Origin: Chryseobacterium wanjuense
Lineage (GTDB): Bacteria > Bacteroidota > Bacteroidia > Flavobacteriales > Weeksellaceae
Direction: 5' to 3'
NCBI RefSeq assembly: GCF_900111495.1
Contig: NZ_FOIU01000001.1
Location: 2,418,001 to 2,482,000, forward strand
DNA: 64,000 nt
Shown: positions 22,401 to 37,400 of the stretch, piece after piece
Layout: each line of letters starts with the position of its first letter
Numbering within the stretch: the first letter of the stretch is position 1
Notes under the pieces: model-generated
Databases searched by the model: none
What the model was told of the DNA's origin: nothing
Seen by the model: only the letters and a program-made list of their open reading frames with translations
Made by a program: the position numbers and the translations under genes

Positions 22401-25400
22401 ACTGCAGAATCATAGCTGCTGTCAATCGCATCAGCCAAAACCATTTTAAAGTGATAAGACTGTCCCGGAATTACAGTTGCAGTCGCCTGTAAAGGAACTG
22501 TTCTACCATTAAAGTTGGTTTCGATATTTGATGTATTGTATCCTCCAAAAAAGCTTACGTTAGGAGCACCACACCCCATATCAAATCCTGTAAAGCTATT
22601 TTGAGGGTGAATATTGGTAACACTTACAGGTCCCGTACCCGGAGCAGGTAAAACGGCCATGTTTACGTAAGGTCCACCTGCGGTAGGTTTTAATAATAAA
22701 GCAAATGCATCTGAGAAGCTGCATGGGAAAGATCCTGTATATTCTTCAGAAGCAAAAAGGTAATTAAACTTCACCTGGCTTGAAGTAGGTACGAAGTCAA
22801 ATTCCAGAATTACAGCATCATTAAGTGTTGCCGTAGGATTGGTAGCCGCTACCAAATCAGGATCACTTCCTGTTGACAAATCGTCTCCAAGAGTAGAGCT
22901 GATGTAGCTATTTCCCGCTTTATTAGCATATCCTGTCGTTAATACGATACCATCCGTAAAAGGGAAATTGGTAGTTCCTTTGTGGAAATACCCCCAAGAT
23001 CTGTTGGCATCACTGGCTGGTAAGTTCGGACTTACCTGAACATTTGATACGTTTGGTGTCACGCATGAATTCGTTCCTGACGAGATCAACACATCTTTTA
23101 CCAGTTGCAAAGGAGTATACGCCGTAGGTGCATAACTTGGTGCATTTACATCAATAAAAGCACCCGCTTTCATTGTTAAAGCAGAAGCTTTTTCTTTCTG
23201 AGGCTTCCTGGGTGTAATATTTTGCGAATAAAAGAGACTCGACGAGGAGACTATAAAAAAAGAAAACAATAGTAGATATCTCTTCATAATAATTTTGTTT
23301 TAACAAATTTAATTTTTTTTTAAATATACCACACATATATTTAACTTTTTTATCAAAAAAAACAAAAAGCCTCTCAGATTGAGAGGCTTTAATTTTATAT
23401 AAATATTTTTTTAATCTCTGTTTTTTAACAAAATCCATCCGTTTCGCAATTCAAGTTTTTTACTTGCCGGATTTTCCCATTGTACACGATACCAATATGT
23501 CGCTGTCGGAATGTTGATACTGCTTTTTATCCTTCCGTCCCAAACGGTTTCTGTTTTGGTAGCTTTAAATACTTCCTGACCATATCTGTCGAATACAGAA
23601 GCCGCAAAATTATTGTATTTACTGATTCCTGTAAAGTCTATGAAATCATTTTTACCATCAGAGTTCGGTGTAATGGCATTGCTGATAACAAAGGTGAAAT
23701 ATTCTAATGAAGTATTACACTTTGCATCTTTCACTCTTACCATCAGGTTATAGCTTGTATTATCAAGAACATTATAGAAGATGTTTGAAGCCTGCCATGT
23801 AAGACCGCCGTCAATAGAATATTCCAATGTTCCGCCTGTAGGATTTGTTGTTGATAAAGTCAGGACATGATTATTATAAACAACATTCGTAAACTGTGGT
23901 AATGTAGGGTTTATCAATTGTGCACTGAAAACTTTAGAGCAAACACCATTACTGATCGTCACCGTATATGTTCCCGGCGTGTTCACAGATATTGTCTGTG
24001 TGGTTGCCCCGGTATTCCAAACATAGGTATAATTTGGTCCTGCACCAGCATCCAGAGTTCCGAAATCTCCCGCACATACATATACATCATGCAATGTAGA
24101 CTCAATCGCCGGTACAACTTCAATGGTAATACAAGTCGGTGTAGCTACCTTACAGCCATTTCCACCTAGAGCAAAAACACAGTATGTTGTCGTAGTAGTA
24201 GGTGAAACAACCTGAGTACCTCCGTTTCCTGGTAAAGTAACCCATTCGTAAGTAACCCCGCCAGTAGCCGTTAAGGTAACAGATTCTCCCGCACAAATTT
24301 TAGATTTTGAAGCTGCTAAAACTGCCACAGGAGGACCAACAACTATTGTAATTGTTGCAGGATTTGCAGAAACGCATCCGTTTGCTCCTACCGCAAAAAC
24401 CGTATAAGTAGTAGTCACCGTTGGAGAAACTACCTGAGTATTTCCATTTCCTGGAAGCCCCGTCCAATTGTAGGTAGCACCGCCGGAAGCAGTAAGAGTC
24501 ACCGATTCACCAGGACAGATCTGCGGAAAAGTAGACGTCACCGTAGCCACCGGAAGTGTTGTATTTTGAGTCACCGTAACGTTTGCTGTATAAGTACAGG
24601 TTAAATTTCCGGGTTGGTTAACGTTCGTTACCGTTAAAGTATATACTCCGCCTGCATTTACCACAGGAGTTAAAGTATTAGCTCCTGAAACAATATTTCC
24701 ACCTCCTGTTGTCGTCCATGCAATGGTAGAACCGGCAGGAATTACAGAAGCAGAAGCATTCAATGTAGTCTGTGTCGTTGTACAGGTAATCTGCTGTGGA
24801 GGAGCGATCGTTAAAGTAGTTTCCGGTGTAGCCAACAGTTGCAATGTAACAACATATCTACATCCGCCGCTTACCACCAAAACATAAATGGTCTGCCCTC
24901 CCGGACTGTTAAAAGAAGCCGGATTGGTAATATTATTCGTATTTCCTGCATTGGCATCTGCAAGAGTTAAATAATAAGTAAAAGTAACACCTCCCGCAGA
25001 AGTAATCTGAGGCTGAGCTTCCGTTAAATCATAATTAATCCCACCAGTCTGATAACACTCCAATAAAGTAGCGTTCTGCACAGTGATCGGCTGAGAAACC
25101 TGTATTGTGATTGTCGCCGGATTTTGAGAAACACAACCATTCGCTCCCACTGCCGTTACGGTATAGGTCGTGGTCGTCGTAGGAGAAACTGTCTGTGTAT
25201 TTCCTGTTCCTGGTAAACCTACCCAGTTGTATGTAGTACCGCCGGAAGCCGTTAATGTTACAGATTCGCCGGAGCAAATCAAAACTTTAGAAGCCGTTAA
25301 CCCTGTTGTTGGCGGAGCACTGTCTCCCGTCACCGTTACGTTTGCCGTAGCGGTACAGGTTAAATTTCCTGGCTGATAGGTATTTGAAATTGTTAAAGTA

Positions 25401-28400
25401 TAGGTTCCTGCTAAATTCACTACCGGGTTTAATGTATTGGCTCCCGAAACAATATTTCCGTTTGCTGTCGTCCAGCTGAATGTCGCTCCTGCCGGATACA
25501 CCGATGTTGTTGCGTCTAATGTAATTTGTGAATTTATACAGGTTAAAATACTCGGAGGTGCAATTGTAGCCGTCATTTGAGGCGCTTTCACCAATTGTAA
25601 TTCGGCTACTTTTGAACAGAACCCGTTTTTAACCAAAACATAAATGGTCTGCCCTGCACTTGGAAAAGCTGTTGTATTGGCAATTGTATTGGCATTTCCT
25701 GCCAAAGCATCTGACTGTAATAGATAATAGGCAAATGTCGCTCCCGGAGTCGTACTGATAGAAGTTTGTGCCGATGTTAAATTAAATGTAGCATTTCCCT
25801 GAGTATAACAAGCCGTGAGCGTGGCATTCTGCACTGTAGGAGACGTTCCCCCGACAATGGTGACCGATGCTGTTCCCGGACAGGTATTTCCGGGTAAAAA
25901 TACCTGAACGGTATAAATTCCCGGCTGTGTTGCCGTATAAGAAGCATTGATAGCTCCCGGAATAGGATTATTATTAAACAACCATTGATACGTAGCTCCA
26001 CCTCCCTGAACTGAAGCTGTAAATGTCTGTGGTGCATTATCACAAACATTAATTGATGGAGGTAACGCAACACCTGCAGGATTCAGAATCTGAACACCGA
26101 TATCAAAAGATCCGGCTTCAAGGAAAACCGCAGAATCAAAATTGGAATCCTGATAATCTGCCAAAACCATCTTGAAATGATAGGTCTGACCAGGGATTAC
26201 CGTTGCAGTAGCAGTTAAAGGAATCGTACGACCGTCAAAATTCGTTTCAATCTGAGGGTTGTTCATTCCTGCAAAATATTGTGCATTTTTAGGCCCACAA
26301 GGTAAGTTGGCAGGAATAATATTGGTAACACTTACAGGCTCCCCACTTGGAAGTACTGCAAGGTTTGTATACGTAGGATCTCCTACTTTTTTCAGCAATA
26401 ATGCAAATCCGTCTGAGATACTGCACGTAAAGTTGCTGAAATATTCTTTAGAGGCAAATAAATATCTGAAGGTAACTTTAGTAGAAGCCGGCACAAAGTC
26501 GAATTCTATATACGTTGCGTCATGCAATTCTGAATTAGGCACACTTAATGCCGTTGCCAGATCGATATCTCCACCGGTTCCGAGTCCGTCACTTAGAGTG
26601 GATTGAAATGTATTTCCGGTCTTTCTTGCATAGCCCGTCGTTAAAACAATTCCTTTAGCAAAAGGAAAATTGGTCGTTGCTTTATTGAAATATCCCCAAC
26701 TTCTGTTCTGATCTGTCGCTGGTAAATTAGGAGAAACCACAACGTTGCTTACATTGGCTGCAGAACAGGTAGACCCGCCACTGATAAGTACATCTTTTAC
26801 CAATTGCGTGATGCTGAAATTGGTTTCCGGATAGCCGGCAGCATTCACATCAATAAAAGCTCCTGCTTTCATACTTTCAGGCGCAGGCTTTCTGGCAACG
26901 GCTTTACTCTGTCTATTCTGAGCAAAAACGAAGCTTCCCGCAAGAACTAAAAATAAAGTCAAAAGTAAACTTCTTGTCCTCCTATTTAACATTTTATATT
27001 ATTTTAAACAAAAATACTATTTTTTTTGATTGAAATTCAATTCAAGTTAAATTACATTATCACTAATACAATATGATTTATTTTAAAATGTCAATTTCAA
27101 TTCGTCCTTTAAACGAAAAAAAGACCAACAAATTGTCGGTCTTTCTTTATTATTAATTAAATATCTTATTCAAGATTTTTCAGCAAAATCCACCCTGTTT
27201 TTACCGCAGGCTTTTTGCTGGCAGGATCTTCAAAGCTCACCTGATACCAGTACGATGCCGTAGGAAGACGTTTTCCTTGGAAATATCCGTCCCAGTAAGG
27301 CTGCAAGGTGCTTGCTTTGTATACTTCTTTTCCGTAACGATCGAAGATAGAAGCTTTGAAATCTTTGTATTTAAGAACACCTCTTAAATCGATCATATCG
27401 TTTATGTTATCTCCATTCGGAGTGATCACGTTCTGCATTACAAATGTGAAATATTCAAGGAATCCTACACAGCTTGTATTTTTCACTCTCACTCTGATAG
27501 AAACTACAATATTTCTAGGAACATTAGAGAATACATTTGAATTCTGCCAAGTTACTCCGTTATCGATAGAATATTCTAAAGGTCCGTTACTTGGATTGCT
27601 TGCTGTAAGAATCATTGTCCCGTTTTCATTGTAATTCACATTGATGATTTCAGGAATAATCGCCTGAATAACCTGAGTAGTAAACACTTTGGTACAAACT
27701 CCGTTGTTGATGGTTACAGAATAAGTTCCAGGCGTTCCAACACTGATGGTCTGTGTTAAGTCTCCTGTATTCCAAGTATAATGATAGTTTGGTCCTGTTC
27801 CTGCGTCTAAAGTGATCACGTCGCCTTCACAGATCATTCCTCCTTTAAGCGTTGATACGATGGCAGGAACAACTTCTATCGTAATAGAAGCCGGCTGTAA
27901 GGATTTACATCCCTGTGGTCCGATTGCATATACTGAATAAGTAGTCGTCTGAGTCGGAGAGACTGTTTGTGTAGCTCCCGTTCCTGTTATATTCGACCAT
28001 TGGTATGTAGCTCCGTTTGAAGCCGTTAAAGTTGTAGATTCACCCGCACAGATTCTCACTTTTGTAGCCTGTAACTGTGCGATAGGTGTAGCTTCTTTTT
28101 TCAATGTTAAAGTAACCATTTTACTACAGAAAGCTCCGTTTGAAACGACCACATATAAAATCTGTCCGTCCGTTCCGTTATAGCTGGCTAAAAGGCTCGG
28201 ATTGATAAAACTGTTATTTTGAGCAATGGCATCTGCCTGATTGATATAGTAACGAACGATAGCCGACGTTGAACTCGTAATCATCGGTGTTGCATCATTT
28301 AAATTAAATGTTGAAACAGAAGGCGTTGTACAAAGCTTTAAAGTAGCATTTTGTGCCGGAGGAGTTGTACCACCAACGATGGTAACACTCGCATTCTGAC

Positions 28401-31400
28401 ACTGGGTACCGCCTACAAAAGTTCTTACCGTATACACACCTGGCTGAGTCGCTGTATACGTAGCACTTGTAGCTCCCGGAATTGCCACATCATCTTTGTA
28501 CCACTGGAAAGTCATTCCCGGTACAGAAGCGATTTGCGCTTTTAGAATCTGAGGTGTATTGTCACACATATTTACATTGGTGATCGGGTTTCCATTGCCG
28601 TCAACAATTGTCATTCCGATATCGAAAGATCCCCCCTCCAGGAAAACTGCAGAGTCGTAACTTGGGTCGGAAGCATCCGCCAAAACCATTTTAAAATGAT
28701 AAGTCTGCCCCGGAATTACGGTTGCAATTGCCGTTAAAGGAATCGTTCTTCCATTAAAATTCGTTTCAATATTCGGATCAGGATTCATCCCTCCAAAGTA
28801 AGCTTCGTTGATAGGTCCGCAAGAAAAACCATTTCCTGCAGGTACGATATTCGTTACACTTACAGGTCCTGCCGTTCCCGGTAAAACCGCAAGGTTGGTA
28901 TAGGTAGGATCACCTACTTTTTTCAGTAATAAGGCAAAACCATCAGAATATACCCCGCAAGGGAAATTGGATGTATATTCTTCAGAAGCAAAAATATAAT
29001 TAAACTTTACCTGAGTACTGTTTGGAACGAAATCAAACTCGATAAAAACAGCATCTTTAAGTGGAGCCAAAGGGTTGATCGCCGTCACCAGATCCGGATC
29101 ACTTACCGTAGATCCCGGAACGCCGTCACTCAGACCGCCTTCAAAAACATTTCCGGCTCTTCTGGCCTTCCCTGTTACCAGGACAACACCGTCTGTAAAT
29201 GGAAAATTGGTAGTCCCTTTATGAAAATACCCCCAAGCTCTTTCAGTATCCGTAGCCAGTTGATTTGGAGAAACCGTTACGTTTGTTACGTTTGCCACTG
29301 CGCAGCTGGAACCGCCTGAGATCAGAACATTTTTCACAAGCTGTTCTATATTATAGCTGGATGGCGTGTAGGTAGGAGTATTCACATCGATGAATAAACC
29401 CGCCTTGAAATTTTCGCTAGTAGACTTTTCAGGTATAGGCTTTCTTGGTGCCTTTGCCTTTTGGGCAAATACCATACCTGAAACCAAAAGCAATACTAGA
29501 AAGAAAAAGTAGTTTTTTAGTCTATAATTTAACATTTTGTTGTTGTTTGTTCAAAAATACTATTTTTTTGGATTAAAACTGTATATAATCAAACGAATTC
29601 GCACCGATAATTTATTTTATTTTAAATCTTAATAAATCGTAGATAATATATCTGGAATAATAAAAAAAAGACCAATAAAATTATTAGTCTCTCTTTTTTC
29701 ACTTCCGAGTATTATTCTGTTTTTGAACAAAAATTCAGAAAATTATTCTTTTTTAAGCTCATTAATTTTATTTTGAAGCTCATCAATTTTATCTTTTAAA
29801 GCCTTAATCTCATTTTTATTGGAGTTCACATTGCTTTTTAATATCACATTTTTAGCACGTTCGCTGTGGATTTCTTCATCCTCATCATCATTGATTTCTT
29901 CGATATCCTCCTGAATATCTTCAATATCTTCGGTAATCTCTTCAATATCTTCACTGATTTCTTCGAGGTCTTCGCTGATCTCCTCGATATCTTCCTGGAT
30001 GTCCTCAATATCTTCCTGGATATCCTCAATTTTTTCGTGGCTTTTATTCACCGACATCTGGATGAAAATTGCAAGATAAATCGCTTCCAAAGAAACCACT
30101 GTGGTAAGAATAAGAAGCATTTTGTCAAACTCCACAATCTTTAGCAAAGGAAGGAGGAAGGAAATTAAAAAAAATAAAGTATGCACCATTAATGAAGGGA
30201 TAGAACCAATCCACCAGGTAATTCCGTTTGCTATTTTTTCTAAAATTTCTGCTTTTTCGTCGTATTTTTTCATTGTGTTTCCTTTTTATAATAATTCCTT
30301 AGTTACTCCCAATCCAAACAATGCAAAATCGTATTTTGCAGGATCTTTTTCATCAAATTTTCTAATGATAAGATCGAGTTCCTCAACTGTTTTCCAGTCG
30401 TTCTGCGTTCTTGAAATCAGTCTCAGTTTCCTCGAAATATTTCCCGTATGCACATCCAACGGAATCGAAAGATATTTCTGATCTATGCTTTCCCAGATAC
30501 CAAAATCCACGCCACGTTTATCCTTACGCACCATCCAGCGAAGAAACATAATGATTCTTTTTGTGGAGGAATTTTTGTAAGGCGAACTTACATGCTTGTG
30601 GCTCCTGTGCTTTTCAGTCCCCAAAAACTGCGACCTGAATCTTTCAATCGAGTGAAGAAAATTGGTTTCCTGATCATTTACTTTAAATAAATTTTCAAGA
30701 CTTTCATTTTCCTTATAAATCCGCTGAAACTGTTTGATAAAATAAGTAAAATCTTCCCCATTAAAGGTTCTGTGAATGCTTTTTCCTTCCAGGCTTCTTA
30801 ATTCTTTTTCAGAATGATTCAATACAAAATCGTACGGTGAGTTGCCCATGATATCGAGCATTTTTTCCGCCGATTTGATGATGGCTTTTCTGTTTCCCCA
30901 AGAAATCGTCGCCGCCAAAAATCCCACAATTTCCACATCCTGCTTCAAAGAAAAACGATGCGGAATCTGGATCGGATCATTTTCTATAAACTCAGGATGA
31001 TTGTACTGATCTGCCTTTTCATCTAAGAAACTTTTTAGTTCTTCAAACTTCAACATACATTTTTTTCAATTTTTACAGCTTCTAAAGCCTTTGGTAAAAA
31101 AGTATTCGGAAAAATATTTCTTGCTTCATCTGTAAACACCGTCAGATCTCCATATCTGTTGGAAAAATGTCCCAAAATCAATTTCCCGACCTGGGCTTTC
31201 TGCGCAATTGTTGCCGCTTCCAAAGCTGTCGAATGTCCCGTATAATCTGCCATTTCTTTCAAATCATGCAGAAATGTTGACTCGTGGTACAGAACCGTCA
31301 CATTTTTAATAATCGGAATTACACTTTCCAGATATCTTGTATCGCTGCAGAATGCATACGAAACAGACGGCGTAGGATCAAGAGTAAGCAATTCATTTTT

Positions 31401-34400
31401 AAGAACATACCCATCACTTAATACAAAATCTTTTCCTGCTTTCAGATGATGATAATCGCAGGTTTCAATTTCATCGTATTTTGCAATTTCCTTCATGTTC
31501 AGATGCCTTTCTTTCGGCTTTTCTTTAAATAAATAACCGTTACAGTAAATTCTGTGATCCAAAGGAATCGTATATACTTCTACTCTATTGTCTTCGTAAA
31601 TTTTTTCGGAATAATCTTTATCCAGCTCATGATACACCACCTCAAAACCACGATGGGTTTCCGTAATGGTGAAAATAGTTTCCAGCATATTTTTAATGCC
31701 TTTGGGACCATAAACATGAAGCGGAGTCTCTCTCCCCAACAACCTGAAAGACGCAATCAAGCCCGGCAAGCCAAAGCAATGGTCGCCATGAAGATGCGAA
31801 ATAAAAATATGATTTATCCTTGAAAATTTTGCTTTTGCTTTTCTCAGCTGTACCTGAGTTCCCTCTCCGCAATCGATCAGAAAAGATCTTTCCTCCATTT
31901 CCAGCAATTGTGCCGTAGGAGAAGAATTGATGGTCGGAATCGCTGAATTAAAGCCTAATATCGTTAAATAAGTACTCAAATCGATAGTTTATTATGGCGA
32001 CAAATGTACGACAGAAAATCTAATTTTTCTTTTGTCTTGAAACAAAAGAAACAAAAATTCAAGACTTGAAAATTGTTTAATATCAACTTGACCTTAAACT
32101 TATTCTTTAACTTTTAAAAAATCCAAAAACAAATCCAACGCCTGTTTTCTATGGCTGATTTTATTTTTATCCTCCGGTTCCATTTGCGCAAATGTCATGT
32201 CATACCCCTCCGGAACAAAAATCGGGTCGTATCCGAAACCTTTGAAACCTTTATTTTCTGTCAGTAAATTTCCGTGAACTCTTCCATCAAAATATCTCGG
32301 TCCGTTTTCATCATAATAACATAAAACCGTGATAAAATAAGCTTTTCTGTTGTCAATACCTTCCATTTCACCCACCACTTTTTCAATATTTTTGGCGAAA
32401 TCATGATCTCCCGCATAGCGTGCAGAGAAAATTCCCGGTCTACCGTCCAATGATTCAACAACCAAACCACTGTCGTCACCCAAACTTGGAATTCCGGTTT
32501 TTTCGTAGCAATATTTAGCCTTAATCAAGGCATTGGCATTGAAAGAGTCACCATCTTCTACAATTTCCTCATGAATATCGTAATCCGTAAGACTTTTTAC
32601 AACAAATTCATCGCTTAAAATCTGCTGAATTTCTTCTTTTTTATGTACGTTGTGGGTGGCTACCAGTAATTCCATATTCAATTTCATTTTAATTCTTTTT
32701 TTTTTTAAAACACAAATAGCACAAATATTTTCACGAATAACGCTATTTATGGAAACAGTTGTTCTATAGTATTTAGACTTAAATTTCGGCGTAATGCACC
32801 TTATATTTTTTCACAAAAAGATAATAAAACAAGGAAAAAATTACAATTCCCACTGCAAGTAATATCCATTCTGAAACTTTAAAATAATCTGCAAAACTTT
32901 CATTTTTTGTATAAATCATTAATAAAGATGAACACAAATTATTAAAAGCATGAAGAAGCATTGGCAAAAGCAAAGATTTCGTTTTATAATACACCAATCC
33001 TAACACGCAGCCTAATAAAATGGCTCCGACAAACTGCCAAGGATTTGCATGAACAATTCCAAAAATAATAGATGCAAAAATAATAGCTTTCCACGGTTCC
33101 ACCCCTTTATTCATCAATCCTTTTTGAATGATTCCCCTGAAAATAATTTCTTCAAAAATCGGGGCACAGATTACCGCTGTAATGACCATCACTACAGGGT
33201 CATCCGTCAGCTGATTCATTAATTCATTAAAAAATTCATAATATCTTCCAAAGAAAGGTCCTGTCGTAGGAATCTGAGCGGTGATAAATTCTGCAATAAA
33301 CATCATCCCAATCATCAAAGGAAAAATCAACAGATAGGTATAAAAATTGGTGGGAGAAAAATTAAAATTAAGTTTTTTCCCGGTCGTTCTTCTTACAATG
33401 AAAAAATCAAAAAAAGCAATAGCAGTAAGGAATCCCGCCGCATTCGAAAGCATGAAAAACCAATCTCTGTACTGCAGATTTTCTTTAAAAATGAACATCC
33501 AGAAAACATTAAAAAAAGAGACGAACATTGTTCCTACAAATAATCCTGCCAATAAAACAAGACCTCCGATCCATGTAAATGTAAACTTTGGATATCTGCT
33601 GTTTTCCATGTTTTCTTAGTTAAAATTTAATAAGACAAAGATAATTTTTTTGAATTAAAAAAGGCGGATAAGTGGTTTTTGAATTGTGAATTTGAAATTT
33701 TGTGAAATCTATGACAGGCGGTTACTAGATCCTTTGACTGCTTCGCGCTCAGGATGACAGCGCTAATACCAGCTGCTAAAAATATGCAGTGTGATATGCC
33801 TGTGTCATCCTGAGCGCGAAGCAGTCGAAGAATCTTTAAAATAATTCATCATTAAATCTAAACTTTAAACCTAAAATCTTCAACCCGACAATTTCATTTT
33901 TAATTTCCATTAAAATTCCCGATTTTTGCAACTTCAAAATACGATATGTCAGACTTAATCAAAGAAATACAAAAAAGAAAAACTTTCGGGATTATTTCTC
34001 ACCCCGATGCCGGAAAAACCACTCTTACGGAGAAATTACTTCTTTTCGGGGGTGCAATTCAGGAAGCGGGTGCGGTAAAATCCAACAAAATAAAAAAAGG
34101 AGCTACCTCCGACTTCATGGAAATCGAGCGCCAAAGAGGGATCTCGGTGGCTACTTCCGTGCTGGCTTTTGAATACAGAGACCACAAAATCAATATCCTG
34201 GATACTCCTGGTCACAAGGATTTTGCAGAAGATACGTACAGAACTTTGACTGCCGTGGATTCCGTAATCGTTGTAATAGACGTTGCAAAAGGGGTTGAGG
34301 AACAGACCGAAAAACTGGTTCAGGTGTGTAGAATGAGAAATATTCCGATGCTGGTTTTCATTAATAAGCTTGACCGTGAGGGTAAAGATGCCTTCGATTT

Positions 34401-37400
34401 GCTAGATGAAGTTGAGCAGAAATTAGGCTTAACGGTTGTTCCACTTTCTTTGCCGATCGGTATGGGAGCAGATTTCCAGGGAATTTATAATATCTGGGAA
34501 AACAATATTCAGCTATTCCTGGAAGAGAAAAAGCACAAAGTAGGTGAAGCTATTAAGTTTGATGATATTAATGATCCTTCCATCGACGAGGTGATCGGCG
34601 AAAAAGCTGCCCAAACATTAAGAGAAGAGCTTGATCTGGTACAATCCGTTTACCCTGAATTTAACCGTGAAGATTATATGAAAGGTGATCTGCAACCGGT
34701 CTTCTTTGGTTCGGCTTTGAATAATTTTGGAGTTCGTGAATTACTGGATGCCTTTATCGACATCGCTCCAATGCCTCAACCGAAAGAAAGTGATACGCGT
34801 CTGGTAAAGCCTGAAGAAAATAACTTTACGGGATTTGTATTTAAAATCCATGCGAATATGGATCCGAAGCACAGAGACCGCTTGGCCTTTGTGAAAATTG
34901 TTTCGGGAACATTCAAAAGAAACGAAAATTATTTATTGGTAAGAGAAGGTAAGAAAATGAAATTCTCTTCACCCAACGCATTCTTTGCAGACAAAAAAGA
35001 GGTGGTAGACGAAAGTTTCCCGGGAGATATCGTAGGTCTTCATGATACGGGAAGTTTCAGAATCGGAGATACATTGACGGGTGGTGAAAAGCTGAGTTTC
35101 AAAGGAATTCCGAGCTTCTCGCCGGAACATTTCAGATATATTAATAATAACGATCCATTGAAGGCAAAACAGCTGGCAAAAGGTATCGATCAGCTGATGG
35201 ATGAGGGTGTTGCCCAGTTGTTTACGCTGGAAATGAATGGCCGAAAAATCATTGGAACGGTGGGTGCACTTCAGTATGAGGTGATCCAATACCGTCTGGA
35301 GCATGAATATGGTGCAAAATGTACGTACGAACCACTTTCTATGCACAAAGCTTGTTGGGTAGAGGCTGATGAAAAGTCAGAAGAATTCAAAGAATTTGCA
35401 AGATTGAAGCAGAGATTTTTAGCAAGAGATAAGTATAATCAATTGGTTTTCCTTGCTGATTCTTCTTTCACGATTCATATGACGCAGGAAAAATTCCCGA
35501 ATGTGAAGCTGCATTTTATCAGTGAATTTCAGAATGCTTAATTAAATTAATAAACATATAAGCTAATATTTAATTAGCCTTACTATTAAAATCCGTTGAA
35601 GTTTTTCGGCGGATTTTTTTGTTTTAATTCTTGTTGGTGATCGTGAAATATCAAACTTGTTTAGTTTTTTTAACCACAAAGACATAAAAGATTAATGCAC
35701 TATTTTAAGTTTTTATTAAACCGTAAATAAGAACACATAAGTTTTTAAAAATCTTTGATTTTTATCTTTTTGAGAATTTTTTGTTTTCTGATAATTTTAA
35801 AAGTAAAATATTCAAATATCTTTTGTTTCTTTTGTGGTTAATATTTTTTTTGATTTTCTTGTTTTTAAGGCATTTTCTTTCGAAAAACTCTTTGTAAAAC
35901 TTTTGTAAAATAATTATAATAATTTGGTTTTAAATTGATTATAATTTTTACGACTGGAATACACTTCATTTACAATCTTTACAAAAACTTCCCTCCTAAT
36001 TTTACTTCATCGAAAAATTTAACGCTATGAAAAAATTCATCCTACTCGCTGCTGTATCAAGCACCTTCATTATGTGTAAAAAGGGAGAAGCGACAACATC
36101 TCAATTGGAAAATGCCGTAAATTCCGCAGACAGTGCTGTTTCTGTGGCCTCTGAAAAAATTAACAATATCAATGATAAAGCCAACGCAGCCCTAGATTCT
36201 GCCAATGTAAAAATCAAAGAATTTGAAAATACCAAAAATGATGTAAAGGACAAAATTGAAAACACTTCAAAAATTGTCGATTCTTTATCTGAAAAAATTT
36301 CATCGGTAAAGCTTGAAACCAAAACAGAAAAGAAAGATTCAACCAAGAAAAATGAAAAAATTGTTGTGAATGTTCCGGCTCCGAAAGTCATCAAGGAAAC
36401 GAAAATTGTTTACAAAGACAAACCAAAAAATGAAAATTATGAACTGAATGTCCCGAAAAACAAACTATTAAAAACCGGAGTTCTGGAACTGACCGTTGAT
36501 GATGCCGAAACCGCAAAAGAAATCGTAAAAGCAGAAGTTTCAAAATATGACGGATTCATCAGAAGTGAAAATATTTCGCTAAACAACGACGAGAAGAAAA
36601 TAGCTTATTTAAAAGTAAAAGTTCCGATTCAGAAATTTGATTATCTGATGGAAGATTTGAGCTACAATATCGGAAAGATCGAGAACAAAGGCGTAGAAGT
36701 TTCCGGACAGGATTATGTACAGAATACCATGTGTGAAGTTGATATTACCCTGTATGGAAAATCAAATGGTTTGGCAGAAAATGAAGAACCCAAAACTTTT
36801 GGTGAAAAATCTTTCGCAGCTATTTCCTCCGGGTGGAATGTGATTACTTCTATTTTCCTGTTTATTCTTCCATTGTGGCCCTTATTTTTAATTCTTGGTA
36901 TTGGATATTATTTTTATAAAAAAAGAAACAAAAACATTCCTAATAACGATTCTCACTAGATTAAAAGATCCATCCCCGTGATGGATTTTTTATTTTAATA
37001 ATATTTTAATCAATATTTCGTTTTTTGAATAAAACATTGTCATATTTTTAACTTATAATTAAAAATTTAGTCTAATAGATAAAGAACAATGAAATCAACA
37101 TCTAGATTAAAGGATAAATATATATTGATATAGGAAGAGGGAGACAAAAGAAAATTATTAAATAGAAAAAAATATATTATTAATATTTTGTGGTTCGTGT
37201 GTATGTAAAAAGGCTCTCAATCGAGAGCCTTTTACTACTATTTCATATTGACTATTTTATCTACAACATACTTTGTATTTCCTCTCCAGGGCAGAGCTCC
37301 GTTGTATTCTTTGTAATGAAGATCGAAAGTTTTCCCACTGTTCATTTCCAATTGCTTGAAAATTTCAGGATCTTTTACAGAAAATTCAAACTCGTAGCTT